Shown piece by piece: positions 47,266 through 56,653 of a stretch of DNA of 64,000 nt (positions are counted from its first letter, which is position 1; every line of letters begins with the position of its first letter). The notes under the pieces were generated by a model. The model had not been told where the DNA came from, searched no databases, and saw only the letters and a program-made list of their open reading frames with translations. Made by a program: the position numbers and the translations under genes. The stretch is from JADGRB01 sp963835825 (GTDB taxonomy: Bacteria > Myxococcota_A > Polyangia > Fen-1088), in assembly GCA_963835825.1 (NCBI GenBank), contig CAWIGZ010000010.1, forward strand, positions 62,001-126,000, written 5' to 3'.

Positions 47266-49406
47266 GCTTCGGGCGAAAAAACTGCAATTGCCCCGCCTGC
47301 GCGGCTGGCCGCTCGGGCCCGCGAGGACGCACCACGGAGTCAGCCGCCGATCTGGCGCGCGTCCTCGGCGCGAAGGAGGGCGCTCGCTGGTTCGCGCGCC
47401 TGGCCGGACGCCAGGCCAAGGACAAGCTCGAGGTCGAGCTCGAGCGATGGTTCGCGGAGCCGGGCTCGGCGGCCCGGATGCTGCGCGGGCTCCCGCCGGA
47501 GTGTCGCCTCGCGCTCGCGCTGCTGGCCGAGGCGCCGTCGGGCGCGATCCTCGGCGAGCTGGAGATGGATCTCGTCGAGCTCGGCGGCGAGGCGTTCGCC
47601 GCGCGCGCCCTCTCCGGGCTCGGGCCGATGGGACTCCTCTTCACAATCGGCCGCGGCCGGCCGCCGGGCTCCAACGTCGACCGGGACTCCTGGCTGGTGC
47701 TGCCGGGCCCCCTGCGGGACTGGCTGGCGCCGGTGGCGGTTCCGCTCCTGCTCGGCAGCGCGGAGCCGCCGCCGGAGAGCGCCGTCGATCCTTCCGGTGC
47801 GGCGGCGGCGCCGGACGATCCTGGGTTGGCGACCGCGATCGCGGTGGCCGCGCTGCGCACGGCCGGCGCGCGCGCGACCGGCCAGCGCCTCTACAAGAAG
47901 GATCGCGATCGGGTCGAGGCGCTCACGGGCTGGCCCAACGCCGACGAGCTGGTGCGCACCCTCGTGGCGCAGCGCCTGGTCGGCGTATCCGGGAGGCCCG
48001 GCGCATCGATCGAGGCGCGCTGGCCGGCGATCGAGGGTTGGGCCGCGCGCCCGGCCGCCGCGCGAGCCTCCGACGATCTCGGGCGGCGCCATGGCGGGAC
48101 GCTCCCCTGGCAGACGCTGGTCGGCGCCCGCGGCGGCTGGGTGGAGGAGGTCCACCTCGCGCGGCGCTCGCGGCTGGTGACGTCCCCGGTGTACGCCCGC
48201 GGCAGGCCTGATCGTGAGCGGCGGCGACAGGCGTGGGCGCGCGAGCGCGCGGCGATGGGCGAGTGGACCGAGGTCGAGAGCGCGCAGCACGAGCGGCGCA
48301 CCTTTTTTCGGTTGCGCCCCGAGGTGGCGGCCGCGCTGCGGGACGAGCCGGGGCGCCGGGCGCCGGGCAAGATCTTCGTGCAGCCCGACTTCGAGATCCT
48401 GGTCCCGCGCGACGCGGGCCTGGGCGCGGCGCTGCTGCTCGCCCGCGTGGCCCGGCTCCTGCGCGCCGACGTCGTGCTCACGTTCAAGCTTACGCCCGAT
48501 TCGATTCGCCAGGCGGTGCTCGAGGGCCTCTCTGCCGCGAGGATCGTCGCCGAGCTGAGCGCGCACGCCGCGCACGGCGTTCCGCCGGCGGTCGAGCGCG
48601 CCGTTCACGACTGGGCCGGCAACGTCGGCCGCTGCACGGTGGGCCGGGAGACGGTGGTGAGGTTCGACGACGAGTCGCTGGCCACCCGCGCCGCCCAGGC
48701 GCTCGGTGGGGCGGCCGAGCGCCTGGGACCGACGACGCTCGTCATTTCGGACGACAGTGTCAGCAATCCCGAGGCGCTGCTCGAGAAGGCCGGCTTCCCG
48801 CCGCGCGCCGCGGCGGCCGGCGAGGCGGAGGACGACGCCTTCGAGGACCCGGGCGTAGATCTCTTCGACCCTGAGGCGGACGGGGCGTCGGCGGGCGGCG
48901 ATCGCGTGGCCGCGATGCTCGGCCTCGACGCGACCGGCGATCGGCGATCGTTGGACGCCGCGCCCGTGCGCGGGCTGGTGAGCGAGATCCGGGCTGCGCG
49001 GGCCGGCGCGCCGGGCCCCGCGAACGCGGCCGCGGGTTCGCCCCCGCTTGCGAGGCGCGGCGCGATCGGCGGGCCGGCGATCGCGAAGTTGCTGCATCGC
49101 GCGGCGCAGGTCGACGCCGACGTCGCGCTGGCTTTCACGGACGGCAGCGATCACCAGGTCAGCCTCGTCGCCCCGTTTCCCGGGGCGGCCGACAGCTCCG
49201 TGCGCGTTCGCTTTCGGGCGACCGGCGTCGAGCGCTCCGTCTCGCTGGACACGATCACCTCGGCACTGGCGCTCTTCGGCACCTCCCGCCAGGTCTCGCG
49301 CAACCAGCCCTGCCCGTGCGGGAGCGACCGCAAGTTCAAGCGCTGCTGCGGCGCGAGCGCCGCGGAGACGTCCAGCGCGTCGGCGGACGTCGCGCCCCTG
49401 TTTTAA
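47262..49406 (+). CDS. XPB-associated protein with Helicase_C_3-like and SEC-C domains
   Basis: 714 residues. Starts with a Cys-rich segment (CNCPACAAG). A central XPB/Ssl2 N-terminal-like domain spans about 365-460: KIFVQPDFEILVPRDAG, LTFKLTPDSIRQAVLEGLS, GVPPAVERAVHDWAGNVGR. The C-terminus ends in a zinc-binding SEC-C motif, QPCPCGSDRKFKRCCG (about 684-699). In Mycobacterium, xpb (Rv0861c) is likewise paired with a Helicase_C_3 protein (Rv0862c), so this is probably a dedicated partner. ATG overlaps the xpb stop, implying one operon. Between these domains the sequence is Ala/Arg-rich and helical. Confidence 0.8.
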   Translation: MSFGRKNCNCPACAAGRSGPRGRTTESAADLARVLGAKEGARWFARLAGRQAKDKLEVELERWFAEPGSAARMLRGLPPECRLALALLAEAPSGAILGELEMDLVELGGEAFAARALSGLGPMGLLFTIGRGRPPGSNVDRDSWLVLPGPLRDWLAPVAVPLLLGSAEPPPESAVDPSGAAAAPDDPGLATAIAVAALRTAGARATGQRLYKKDRDRVEALTGWPNADELVRTLVAQRLVGVSGRPGASIEARWPAIEGWAARPAAARASDDLGRRHGGTLPWQTLVGARGGWVEEVHLARRSRLVTSPVYARGRPDRERRRQAWARERAAMGEWTEVESAQHERRTFFRLRPEVAAALRDEPGRRAPGKIFVQPDFEILVPRDAGLGAALLLARVARLLRADVVLTFKLTPDSIRQAVLEGLSAARIVAELSAHAAHGVPPAVERAVHDWAGNVGRCTVGRETVVRFDDESLATRAAQALGGAAERLGPTTLVISDDSVSNPEALLEKAGFPPRAAAAGEAEDDAFEDPGVDLFDPEADGASAGGDRVAAMLGLDATGDRRSLDAAPVRGLVSEIRAARAGAPGPANAAAGSPPLARRGAIGGPAIAKLLHRAAQVDADVALAFTDGSDHQVSLVAPFPGAADSSVRVRFRATGVERSVSLDTITSALALFGTSRQVSRNQPCPCGSDRKFKRCCGASAAETSSASADVAPLF

Positions 49407-49429
49407 CTCGGTCGAGCTGAATATCGTGC

Positions 49430-49649
49430 GCGCGATGCGGATGCCCGATCATCGGCTCGGTCTACGAGGCGCTGATGGGCTACCGCGTCTGGCGCCTTCC
49501 GGCGGACGCGATCTGCCTGCGCGGCGTCCGCGTCTGGCTGACCGCCGAGGAGGCGCTGGAGCCGCGACAACCCGACCTACCAGCCCATCCCGCTGACCGA
49601 GGAGATCCGCCCCTATGCCCGCTTCATCGCCGTCCTGTGGCCCAGCTGA
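49430..49649 (+). pseudogene. fragment of an unidentified protein, frame-disrupted
   Basis: Two adjoining frames read CGCPIIGSVYEALMGYRVW, with LPADAICLRGVRVWLTAEEA after it, then DNPTYQPIPLTEEIRPYARF ending at TGA 49649. Composition looks protein-like but no start is visible: a stop precedes the first part by three codons. One base must change near 49568 to join the halves. I do not recognise the family. It lies between the XPB cassette and the DrmA-like relic. Confidence 0.4.
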
Positions 49650-49679
49650 CCGGCGCTGCGTCTGCGGCCGGGTCTTGGT

Positions 49680-49935
49680 TCCAGGGTTGCGGGCATGCCG
49701 AATCTTTATGACGGCGATCGGCGGCCGACCTGGCGGCTCTTCCAACTCGCGTTCGTCCTCCTGAACCTCGAATCGATCGCCGAGGACACGCACGTCGACC
49801 GCGAAACCGTGGAGCTCATCTTCTTTCCGACCGGCGGCCGTCTTTCGTGATCGCGACTGTCGACAAGCTGGCGATGCTCCCTTGGCGCGGTGAGGCCGGA
49901 ATGCTGTTCGGTCGCGCCCAGGCACGAACGGGGCC
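49680..49935 (+). pseudogene. relic of DrmA-like (DISARM) superfamily 2 helicase
   Basis: The first piece reads MPNLYDGDRRPTWRLFQLAF, then VLLNLESIA and VELIFFPTGG, matching the sequence just before the Walker A Lys of DrmA-type helicases (FFPTGGGKTEAYLG). It breaks exactly after GG and stops. The second piece, in another frame and immediately adjacent, reads VIATVDKLAMLPWRGEAG with LFGR after it, which in full-length proteins lies hundreds of residues further on. An internal deletion has removed the ATPase core, leaving a dead gene. DrmA is the helicase of the DISARM anti-phage system. The family assignment rests on memory of motifs. Confidence 0.55.
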
Positions 49936-50117
49936 GCCAGTTCTTCGGGCCGCTGGACGGCGGACAGGTTCCCTACATGAGAGCACTCGGCGCGCTCGGA
50001 TTCGTCGGGCTTTCGTTGCCTCGAGATTTCGGACAGGTAAATAGTTCGCCAACCGGTCAGGTCGCTGAGCTGCTTGATAAAGGCGGGCGTACAGTCTTGG
50101 TCCAGAGGCGACCACGC

Positions 50118-51123
50118 ATGGACGACGAGGCGGGGATCCGGGACGGTGCGAAGCGGGCCATCGACGGCGAGTGGCGGGTCTTCTACGGCGGCTACTGGGT
50201 CAAGGCCTACGACGCGCCGGCCGACACCCTGCTCGCCAAGAAGACGTTGATCGAGGCGCTCACGCGGCGGCTGTTCAACCACGTCGAGCACGGGCTCAAC
50301 ATTCCGGGCCGCCGCCTCGCCGAGGCCCGGCAGGCCTTCGACTCCGAGACCGATCGCGCCAAGCAGCGAATCAAGGGGGCGATGCTGGCCGGCGCGCTCT
50401 TCAATCGCGCCGGCGATCTGCTGACCAAGGCGGTCGAGCTGCAGGCGCTGGGGATCGTGATCGATGCCGGACAACGTGCTGATGCGCCAGTGCGGCGATC
50501 ACCTGCAAGAGGCGCTGGCGCTGGGGCGCCTCGTGCTTCATCGCAGCGGCGACGAGGGGATCGACGAGCTGTGGGGCGAGCCGCTCAAGGCGTTCGCGTT
50601 TCCGATCGAGGACTTCTACAAGAGCCGCTACATCAAGATCGCCGCCACCATGCGGGACATCGACCGGATCGCCGACGCGCTCTGCGAGACGTTCGGCGGC
50701 ACGCGGGCCTTCGCGGGCATCGTGCCGGCCGTCGGGGAGTTCGCGCGCGCGGCCAAGGTGAAGTGCGAGACGCTCCACACCGATCCGACCATCTTCGAGG
50801 CCTGGTCGATGTTCGTGACGGCGGGCGAGCGGCTGCTGGCCTTTCAGCCCGTCGGGTCCCAGCGCTCGCCGGTCGACGAGCGCCTCCGGATCTCGCAGGG
50901 GCTGGAGCTGATCGCGGCGGCCAAGGCGCTGGTCATGCACGTCACCCGCGCCCGAGTGCCGATGCCCAAGAGCACGCGCGAGCTCCTCGATCGGCTGGCA
51001 CACTACGCCGCAGCCTGGGCCCCCCGGCCGGGCCGCAATGGAGACGGGCCCATGGCGACCCTGGTGGTGGGCGGCGACGAGGCGGCGACCACCGCCGACC
51101 CGGCGATGGCGGTCTCGCGCTAG
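50118..51123 (+). CDS. conserved-looking hypothetical protein (one frameshift)
   Basis: About 335 residues once one base is removed near 50470, joining LQALGIVIDA to DNVLMRQCGDHLQEAL. The protein is helical and lacks membrane segments. Striking stretches are FYGGYWVKAYDAPADTLLAK, ALTRRLFNHVEHGLNIPGRR and GIDELWGEPLKAFAFPIEDF, which look like conserved blocks. I do not recognise a domain. ATG 50118 is used, with upstream frame joining relic sequence. It ends 220 bp before the DJ-1/PfpI gene, which runs the other way. Confidence 0.6.
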
Positions 51124-51344
51124 GCCGCCTATCGGCGGCACGTCGTCGGGCCAATGCCGATGGTGGCGTCACGCCAGACATCCGCCCAATCAAGCGGACG
51201 CGCCACGCAACCGGCCGCCGCCGGCGCCGAAGACTCGCGGCGACATCCGCCCAACTTGAATCGGCCGACTCGCGGCGAGCGGGCGCGCCGAAGGAGACCT
51301 CGCATTGAACCCAGCTCGCCGCGGCGTGACCGCAGGCCGGAGCG

Positions 51345-52139
51345 TCAATGCGCTTCTGCTGGCGCTCCGCCACCTTCGGCCGAGCGGCCCGTCATCCGAT
51401 CGCGACCGCCGGAGCCAGCTCGCGTGTTCGCGTAGGTCTGCGCCTCCGCCAGCACCTCCAACAGTCGCTTCGCCAGCACCGCCGCCGACGCCGGGTTCTG
51501 CCCGGTGACCAGATTCCGGTCCTCGACCATGTACGGCTTCCAGATCGGACCGCGGCTGAACTCGACGCCGATCTTTTCCTTGAGCTCGGTCTCCAGCAGC
51601 CATGTCGCCTTGGGAGCGACCCCGACCGCCGCCTCTTCCTCGTCGGTGAAGCAGGTCATCCGGTAGCCCTTGAAGGGGGAGACGCCGTGGATTCTGGTGG
51701 CCAGCATGGCGGCGGGAGCGTGGCAGACGATGAACAGCGGGTTGCCCGAGGCGAGCTGTGCCGTCAGCAGCCGCCCCACGTCGGCGTCGAACGCCAGGTC
51801 CGCCATCGGGCCGTGGCCGCCCGGCAGGTAGACGGCGTCGTAGTCCTCGATGCGGACGTCGGACAGCTTGAGCGGGCGCCGCATCACCTCGGCGGACCGG
51901 ATGATCGCCTCCAGCTCGAGGGCGCCCTGCTCCCCGCCCGCCATGGAGGGACGCAAGCTCATCATGTCGACGTTGGGGGTCACGCCATTCGGCGTCGCGA
52001 CCACGACCTCGTGGCCGGCGTCGGTGAGGATCTTGTAAGGGTTCGCGAACTCCTCGGCCCAGTAGCCGGTCGCGTACCTCGTCCCGTCCTTCAGCACCCA
52101 GTAGGTAGCCCCACTGACAATGAACAGTACCTTCGCCAT
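51345..52139 (-). CDS. DJ-1/PfpI family protein (Hsp31/glyoxalase III-like)
   Basis: 264 residues. Class I glutamine amidotransferase-like fold; the nucleophile elbow is LFIVCHAPAAML (C139, H140) and the usual acidic partner is in GYWAEEFANPY (E29/E30). YLPGGHGPMADLAFD and KPYMVEDRNLVTGQNPASA are typical of Hsp31/YajL-type proteins that remove methylglyoxal or act as chaperones. ATG 52139 is chosen over an in-frame start 15 codons upstream. The last ~25 residues are low-complexity and may be beyond the natural domain. Confidence 0.86.
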   Translation of the reverse strand: MAKVLFIVSGATYWVLKDGTRYATGYWAEEFANPYKILTDAGHEVVVATPNGVTPNVDMMSLRPSMAGGEQGALELEAIIRSAEVMRRPLKLSDVRIEDYDAVYLPGGHGPMADLAFDADVGRLLTAQLASGNPLFIVCHAPAAMLATRIHGVSPFKGYRMTCFTDEEEAAVGVAPKATWLLETELKEKIGVEFSRGPIWKPYMVEDRNLVTGQNPASAAVLAKRLLEVLAEAQTYANTRAGSGGRDRMTGRSAEGGGAPAEAH

Positions 52140-52280
52140 CGCAACACCCCCTTCGGTCAGACGACCTGTCCTCAAACTAGGCATGCCCCCGATCGTGGGC
52201 CAGCTGAGCGACTGGCCAGGCTCAGCGCTTGCCCGGCAGGCGTCGGCGCGCTCGCGTTGGCCGGTGCAGCCGGTTCCCTG

Positions 52281-53315
52281 TTAGGGCGCGCCGAGCGGAG
52301 CCTCGAGCGGCAAGGGCGCTTCCGACGACGCTGTGGCAGCCGCCAGAGGCTCGCGCAGCGGTGCGAGCGGGTCGACCTTCCTGATGCGGCCATCGGGCTC
52401 GAACCGCATGTCGGCGATGCAGGTCTCGCGGAGGTAGCCGCTCCCGTTGGGGATGGCGTGCCGATGATAGAAAATGTACCAGCGGTCCGTGCCCGGCACC
52501 TGGATGACCGAGTGGTGGCCGGTGCCGACGACCCGGCCTCGCTTTCGCAGGATCACATTGTCGTCGGGAACGGTGATCGGCCCGAGCGGCGACCGAGAGG
52601 TGCCGTAAGCCACCTGATACCGGGTGTCGCGCGCATCGTTCTCCGACCACATGAAGTAGTAGAGGCCATTGCGCTTGATCATGAAGACGCCTTCATTGAA
52701 GTGCGGCGGCGTCATCCGGACGGGCGGACCGTCGAGGCTGATCATGTCCGCGTTCAGCTTGTACGCGTACAGGTTGCCCTGACCGTAGTAGAGATAGGCT
52801 TGCTGGTCGTCGTCGATGAAGACGAACGGATCGATGGCCTGCCCCGGATAGCGACCGTCCGGTGAGACGAGCGGCCTGCCCAGCGGATCGACGTAACGTC
52901 CGGTCGGACTGTCGGAGACGGCGACCCCGATCTTCAACTCGGCGCCGAAGTAGAGATAGTACTTGCCGTCTCTGCGGATCGCGGCCGGCGCCCACGCTTC
53001 GACGTTGGCCCACTGCAGCTGGCGCGTGACATCGAGGATCATTCCGTCCTTCTTCCAATGAACGAGATCCGTAGACGACCAGACGGAGAAGTCGGTCGTT
53101 TGCCACTGCCCTTTGTCCGACGTTGGATAAACGTAGTAGGTGCCGTCATACATGACCACGTGGGGATCCGCGGTGTAACCATCGAGGATTGGCTTCGGCG
53201 GCTCGACGGACATCTCGTATTCCAGTTCCGCACTCTCGTGCTCGTTGCCGCAGGCGACGCCGGACGTCGCACAGACGACGAGCAACAAGCTGGTTGGCCT
53301 GATCGTGATGGGCAT
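52281..53315 (-). CDS. GH43 family glycoside hydrolase lipoprotein
   Basis: 344 residues from ATG 53315. The signal ends SGVAC (Cys22). A five-bladed propeller follows with the GH43 catalytic triad: base Asp50 in YTADPHVVMYDG, pKa-modulating Asp162 in AIDPFVFIDDD, and acid Glu208 in HFNEGVFMIKR. GTGHHSVIQVPG and WYIFYHRHA are further family marks. GH43 enzymes cut arabinofuranosyl or xylosyl linkages, so it probably acts with the GH54 enzyme of this window on arabinan or arabinoxylan at the cell surface. The genes are not adjacent. Confidence 0.92.
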   Translation of the reverse strand: MPITIRPTSLLLVVCATSGVACGNEHESAELEYEMSVEPPKPILDGYTADPHVVMYDGTYYVYPTSDKGQWQTTDFSVWSSTDLVHWKKDGMILDVTRQLQWANVEAWAPAAIRRDGKYYLYFGAELKIGVAVSDSPTGRYVDPLGRPLVSPDGRYPGQAIDPFVFIDDDQQAYLYYGQGNLYAYKLNADMISLDGPPVRMTPPHFNEGVFMIKRNGLYYFMWSENDARDTRYQVAYGTSRSPLGPITVPDDNVILRKRGRVVGTGHHSVIQVPGTDRWYIFYHRHAIPNGSGYLRETCIADMRFEPDGRIRKVDPLAPLREPLAAATASSEAPLPLEAPLGAP

Positions 53316-53669
53316 GGCTTCGCTCCGCCTCCTCGAAGCCAGAAGGCCTGGTGGCACGGCGACGCCTGCCCCGCTCGCGAACGCGGGGATAGCGGAGGAC
53401 GGCGGGCCGTGGGCCGCGCCGCATTTGCTCTCAGGTCCGGCTCACACCGCGTGAGCTCGGACCGGAACGCCGGTGCGAGATTCGCGCGAGATGGAGCGCT
53501 TCGTGTCCTTCTCGAACGATCCCGACGATCACCCAGTGTCGAAATCGATCGTCATCCGTCACGAATTGTGAGCCGTTTCCACTCCCGACCAGAACCGGCG
53601 ATCCCTGCGACGTCGACCTACAGCGGCGGCGAGGTCGTCGCCCGCCGACCTGGCCGTGCACGCGAACGT
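53316..53669. other. non-coding stretch upstream of the GH43 gene
   Basis: About 350 bases between the GH43 start and the end of the small membrane protein gene. Open frames here are short or low-complexity. I see no RNA gene, terminator hairpin with a T-run, or convincing promoter, although the GH43 promoter should be located here. Confidence 0.5.
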
Positions 53670-54044
53670 TCAGGTGAGGGCGCGGTGCAAGAGCATCAAT
53701 CCCAGCACGGCATGCAACACGGTGTTTGGGACGATGCCGCTGAGCCTGGTGAGGGAGCCGCGCAGATACCCGGCAATCTCGATGGGCAGCAGGCCCAGTT
53801 GCGTCACCGCCGCCCCGGCGAGGAACGCGCGCACCGCCGGAGTGAGCGACTCGTTCCGAAGCAGGAAGCAGGTGAGACCTTGGGCGAAGATGAGCACCCC
53901 CACTTCGCGCATCCAGATGACGGCGGCGGGGCTCACGGTGGCTCCCTTGCTCTCGAGAAACTGCACGGGGCGCGCGACGGCGAATACCCCGACCAGGGCC
54001 GCGATCGCCGACATCGAGGTCAACAGGACGTTCAGGTTGTTCAT
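53670..54044 (-). CDS. small integral membrane protein
   Basis: 124 residues from ATG 54044, with four hydrophobic segments: LTSMSAIAALVGVFAVA, IWMREVGVLIFAQGLTCFLL, VRAFLAGAAVTQLGLLPIEI and VLHAVLGLMLL. No family is recognised; similar four-helix proteins are often of unknown function. It is divergent from the XRE regulator gene, with 89 bp between the starts, so may be under its control. Confidence 0.62.
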   Translation of the reverse strand: MNNLNVLLTSMSAIAALVGVFAVARPVQFLESKGATVSPAAVIWMREVGVLIFAQGLTCFLLRNESLTPAVRAFLAGAAVTQLGLLPIEIAGYLRGSLTRLSGIVPNTVLHAVLGLMLLHRALT

Positions 54045-54133
54045 GACCTGAGCGTGCGCGTCCCGGCGGAGCCGGTACAATGACCTGCCGAGGTAAGTGA
54101 ACGACGGGCGTGGCGCCTGGTACCTTCGTTGCG

Positions 54134-54982
54134 ATGAAGAGCCGCATGTTTCCCGCGTTGCTCAAGTATCACCGTGCCCGGCGCGGGCTCTCGCAGCTCG
54201 AGCTCGCCCTGGAGGCGGACGTGTCCGCTCGACACGTGAGCTTTCTCGAATCGGGACGCGCTCGGCCCAGCCCCGAGATGGTCCTGAGGCTTCTCTCCGC
54301 GCTTGGCGTGCCCCTGCGCGCGCAAAACGAGGCGCTGATCGCGGCTGGCCTCGAGCCACGCTTTCCTGAGCCTGTCGCCTCTGGACTGCCGCCGGAGGTG
54401 GACGCCGTGGTCTCGCACATGATGCAACAGCACGAACCTTTTCCGTTGACCGTGCTCGGCCTCGACGCCTCCGTGTTGCGCGCCAATCGCAGCGCGAACG
54501 CTCTTTTCCGTGCCTTCGCCGCCGAGCCCGCTGCCCTCTCCCCGCAGCCGGACCTGTTCACGTTCTTCTTCGATCCGCGCCTGTGGCGTCCTTTCGTCGC
54601 CGGGTGGGAGCACGTCGCCCACGCGATGGTCTCGCGGCTTCACCTAGATGTGCTCCTCAAGGGCGACATCCGGCTGACCGAGCTGCTCGACCGGCTGCTC
54701 GCGTTTCCCGGAGTGCCCCCATCCTGGCGCCAGCCGGATTTCTCGACCGCCGTCGGCCCAACCGCGACCTTCCACCTCGAGCGTGGCGACCTGAAGGTGG
54801 GATTCCTGGTCACGGTGACGACGTTCTCCGGCCCGCGTGACGTCGCCGTCGACGAGCTGCGCATCGAGAGCTGCTTTCCGCTCGACCCAGCCACGCGCGC
54901 CGCGTGCGAACGGCTTGCCGCCGCGGCCGTCGCTCAAGATTCGTCGGGCTCTCCCTCGCGATCGGGCGACTCGGGCTCGTAG
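54134..54982 (+). CDS. XRE/MmyB-type helix-turn-helix regulator
   Basis: 282 residues. N-terminal HTH: MFPALLKYHRARRGLSQLEL, ADVSARHVSFLESGRARPS. The C-terminal MmyB-like ligand domain has PFPLTVLGLDASVLRANRSA, FFFDPRLWRPFVAGWEHVAH, and GFLVTVTTFSGPRDVAVDEL, which in MmyB proteins binds fatty acids. ATG 54134 is used; GTG 54110 and ATG 54146 are alternatives. Its end overlaps the trmO 3' end by 49 bp on the other strand. The divergent membrane protein gene is a likely target. Confidence 0.85.
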   Translation: MKSRMFPALLKYHRARRGLSQLELALEADVSARHVSFLESGRARPSPEMVLRLLSALGVPLRAQNEALIAAGLEPRFPEPVASGLPPEVDAVVSHMMQQHEPFPLTVLGLDASVLRANRSANALFRAFAAEPAALSPQPDLFTFFFDPRLWRPFVAGWEHVAHAMVSRLHLDVLLKGDIRLTELLDRLLAFPGVPPSWRQPDFSTAVGPTATFHLERGDLKVGFLVTVTTFSGPRDVAVDELRIESCFPLDPATRAACERLAAAAVAQDSSGSPSRSGDSGS

Positions 54983-55488
54983 CGTCTGAACTGGGGGGCG
55001 TCGTGGGGGAGAGCATCGATCCAGCCGGCCTTCGCCTGCGGGAAGGCGTCGGCGTAGGGGACGTACGGTTTGACGTCGAGAATGGGCGTTCCATCGATGA
55101 GGTCGATGCCGTTGACGTGCAGGTTGCAGCCTTCGACGCGGACCAGCCGAACCGCGGAGAGCCCGATCGGATTGGGACGGTCCGGGGAGCGCGTGGCGAA
55201 CAGGCCCCGGCGCACGCGCGGTCCGCGGGGCGGCATCACCTGGGGCGCCCAGGTGCCGCCCCGGTGGAGCCAGCTCAGCACCCAGACGCGGTCCATGCCC
55301 TCGAGGTCGGCCAGGGCGGCGGCGGGGATCAACGTGGGGATCAGCGCCAGGACAGCGTCCTCGCTCGAGTCGACGGCGGAGGACTGTTGGGGCGTGCCGA
55401 AGCGGCGCCGGTAGGGCGAGCGCACGTACCCGATGGGCGATAACGCGAAGGGTCCGGGAGCGTCGTCTGCGGTGCGCGGCCCTGGCAT
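54934..55488 (-). CDS. trmO: tRNA N6-threonylcarbamoyladenosine methyltransferase TrmO
   Basis: 184 residues of the TsaA/YaeB family. TrmO methylates t6A37 in tRNA-Thr. Motifs are SPIGYVRSPYRRRFGTPQQS at the N-terminus, VLSWLHRGG, RRGLFATRSPDRPNPIGLSA, and DGTPILDVKPYVPYADAF. The length is on the short side for the family, lacking the C-terminal extension of E. coli TrmO. Divergent from queG by 42 bp. Confidence 0.9.
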   Translation of the reverse strand: MPGPRTADDAPGPFALSPIGYVRSPYRRRFGTPQQSSAVDSSEDAVLALIPTLIPAAALADLEGMDRVWVLSWLHRGGTWAPQVMPPRGPRVRRGLFATRSPDRPNPIGLSAVRLVRVEGCNLHVNGIDLIDGTPILDVKPYVPYADAFPQAKAGWIDALPHDAPQFRRYEPESPDREGEPDES

Positions 55489-55530
55489 GCCCCTCCCTTA
55501 GCCGAATCGCCCGCGATCCTCAAACCGGTC

Positions 55531-56602
55531 GTGACGGCGAGCGGACCGCGTGGGAGATTTCGGGCCGCCGTGGACGCCCCTCGCCCGATCGAGTCCGCGC
55601 GGGTGCGCGCGGCGGCCCGCGCCGCCCGCTTCACGCTGGTGGGCTTCGCCCGGCCCGAGCCCGTCGACCCGACGCCGCTGCGGACCTGGTTGCAGGCCGG
55701 CCACGCCGCCGACATGGACTGGATGCACCGCCGCGTGGAGGACCGCCTGGACCCCGAGCGCGTGCTGCCCGGCGTCCGCACGGTGGTGGCGCTGGGCATC
55801 GCCTACCGCCGCCCGGCGAGCGAGCGGTCGCGCATCGCCAGCTACGCCCGCGGGCGCGACTACCACTACGCCCACCGCGATCGCATGCGGGCGCTGCGAA
55901 AGGCCTTGCTGGACCTCGATCCCACGATGGGGACCTACGCCTGCGTCGACACCGGCGTGGCGATGGAGAAGGTCTGGGCCGAGCGCGCCGGGCTCGGTTG
56001 GATTGGCAAGAACGGGCTGCTCATCAACCGCGAGCTCGGCTCGTGGCTGACGCTGTCGGTGATGTTTCTCGACCGCGCGGTCGACGTCTACGACCAGCCG
56101 CATGAGCCTCTGTGCGGCGCGTGCCAGCGCTGTCTCGAGGGCTGCCCCACGGGGGCGTTTCCCTCGCCGGGGGTGGTGGACGCGCGCCTCTGCCTCTCCT
56201 ACCAATCGATCGAGAACAAGGGCGCCGTTCCCGAGAGGCTGCGGCGCGGCTTCGCGGGCCGGGTGTTTGGCTGCGACATCTGCCAGGACATTTGCCCCTG
56301 GAACACGTCCGGAGATTCCGGTCGGCGACCGCCGCTTCGAGCCGCGCGCGCTGTCGGCGCTCTCGCCCGTGGAGATGGCCGCCCTCACCGAGCCCGAGTG
56401 GAAGGTGCTGTCGGCGGGAATGGCCGTGGCCCGCGCCCAGTACGACGGCTTTCGTCGCAACGCGCTCCTCGCCATCGGCGCCCAGCGCGACCGCTCCGGA
56501 GTCGAGGTGACGCAACGATTGTGCGACGACCCCAGCCCGGTGGTCGCCGACGCCGCCCGCTGGGCGCGGGCGCGCCTGGCGGAGCCTCGGCGCGGCGACT
56601 GA
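55531..56602 (+). CDS. queG: epoxyqueuosine reductase QueG (one frameshift)
   Basis: About 357 residues after correction. It is a cobalamin- and iron-sulfur-dependent enzyme that makes queuosine from epoxyqueuosine in tRNA. Motifs: YHYAHRDRMRAL, ERAGLGWIGKNGLLINRELG, and two Fe4S4 sets CGACQRCLEGCPTGAF and CDICQDICPWN. After PWN the frame breaks; removing one base near 56305 gives NRPEIPVGDRRFEPR, a HEAT-like tail and stop at 56602. The GTG start has no other candidate as good. Adjacent trmO is also a tRNA-modification gene. Confidence 0.92.
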
Positions 56603-56653
56603 CCGATTGGATCGGGACCCGGCTCCCAGGTCGAACGCCTGGATCGTCGTGCG

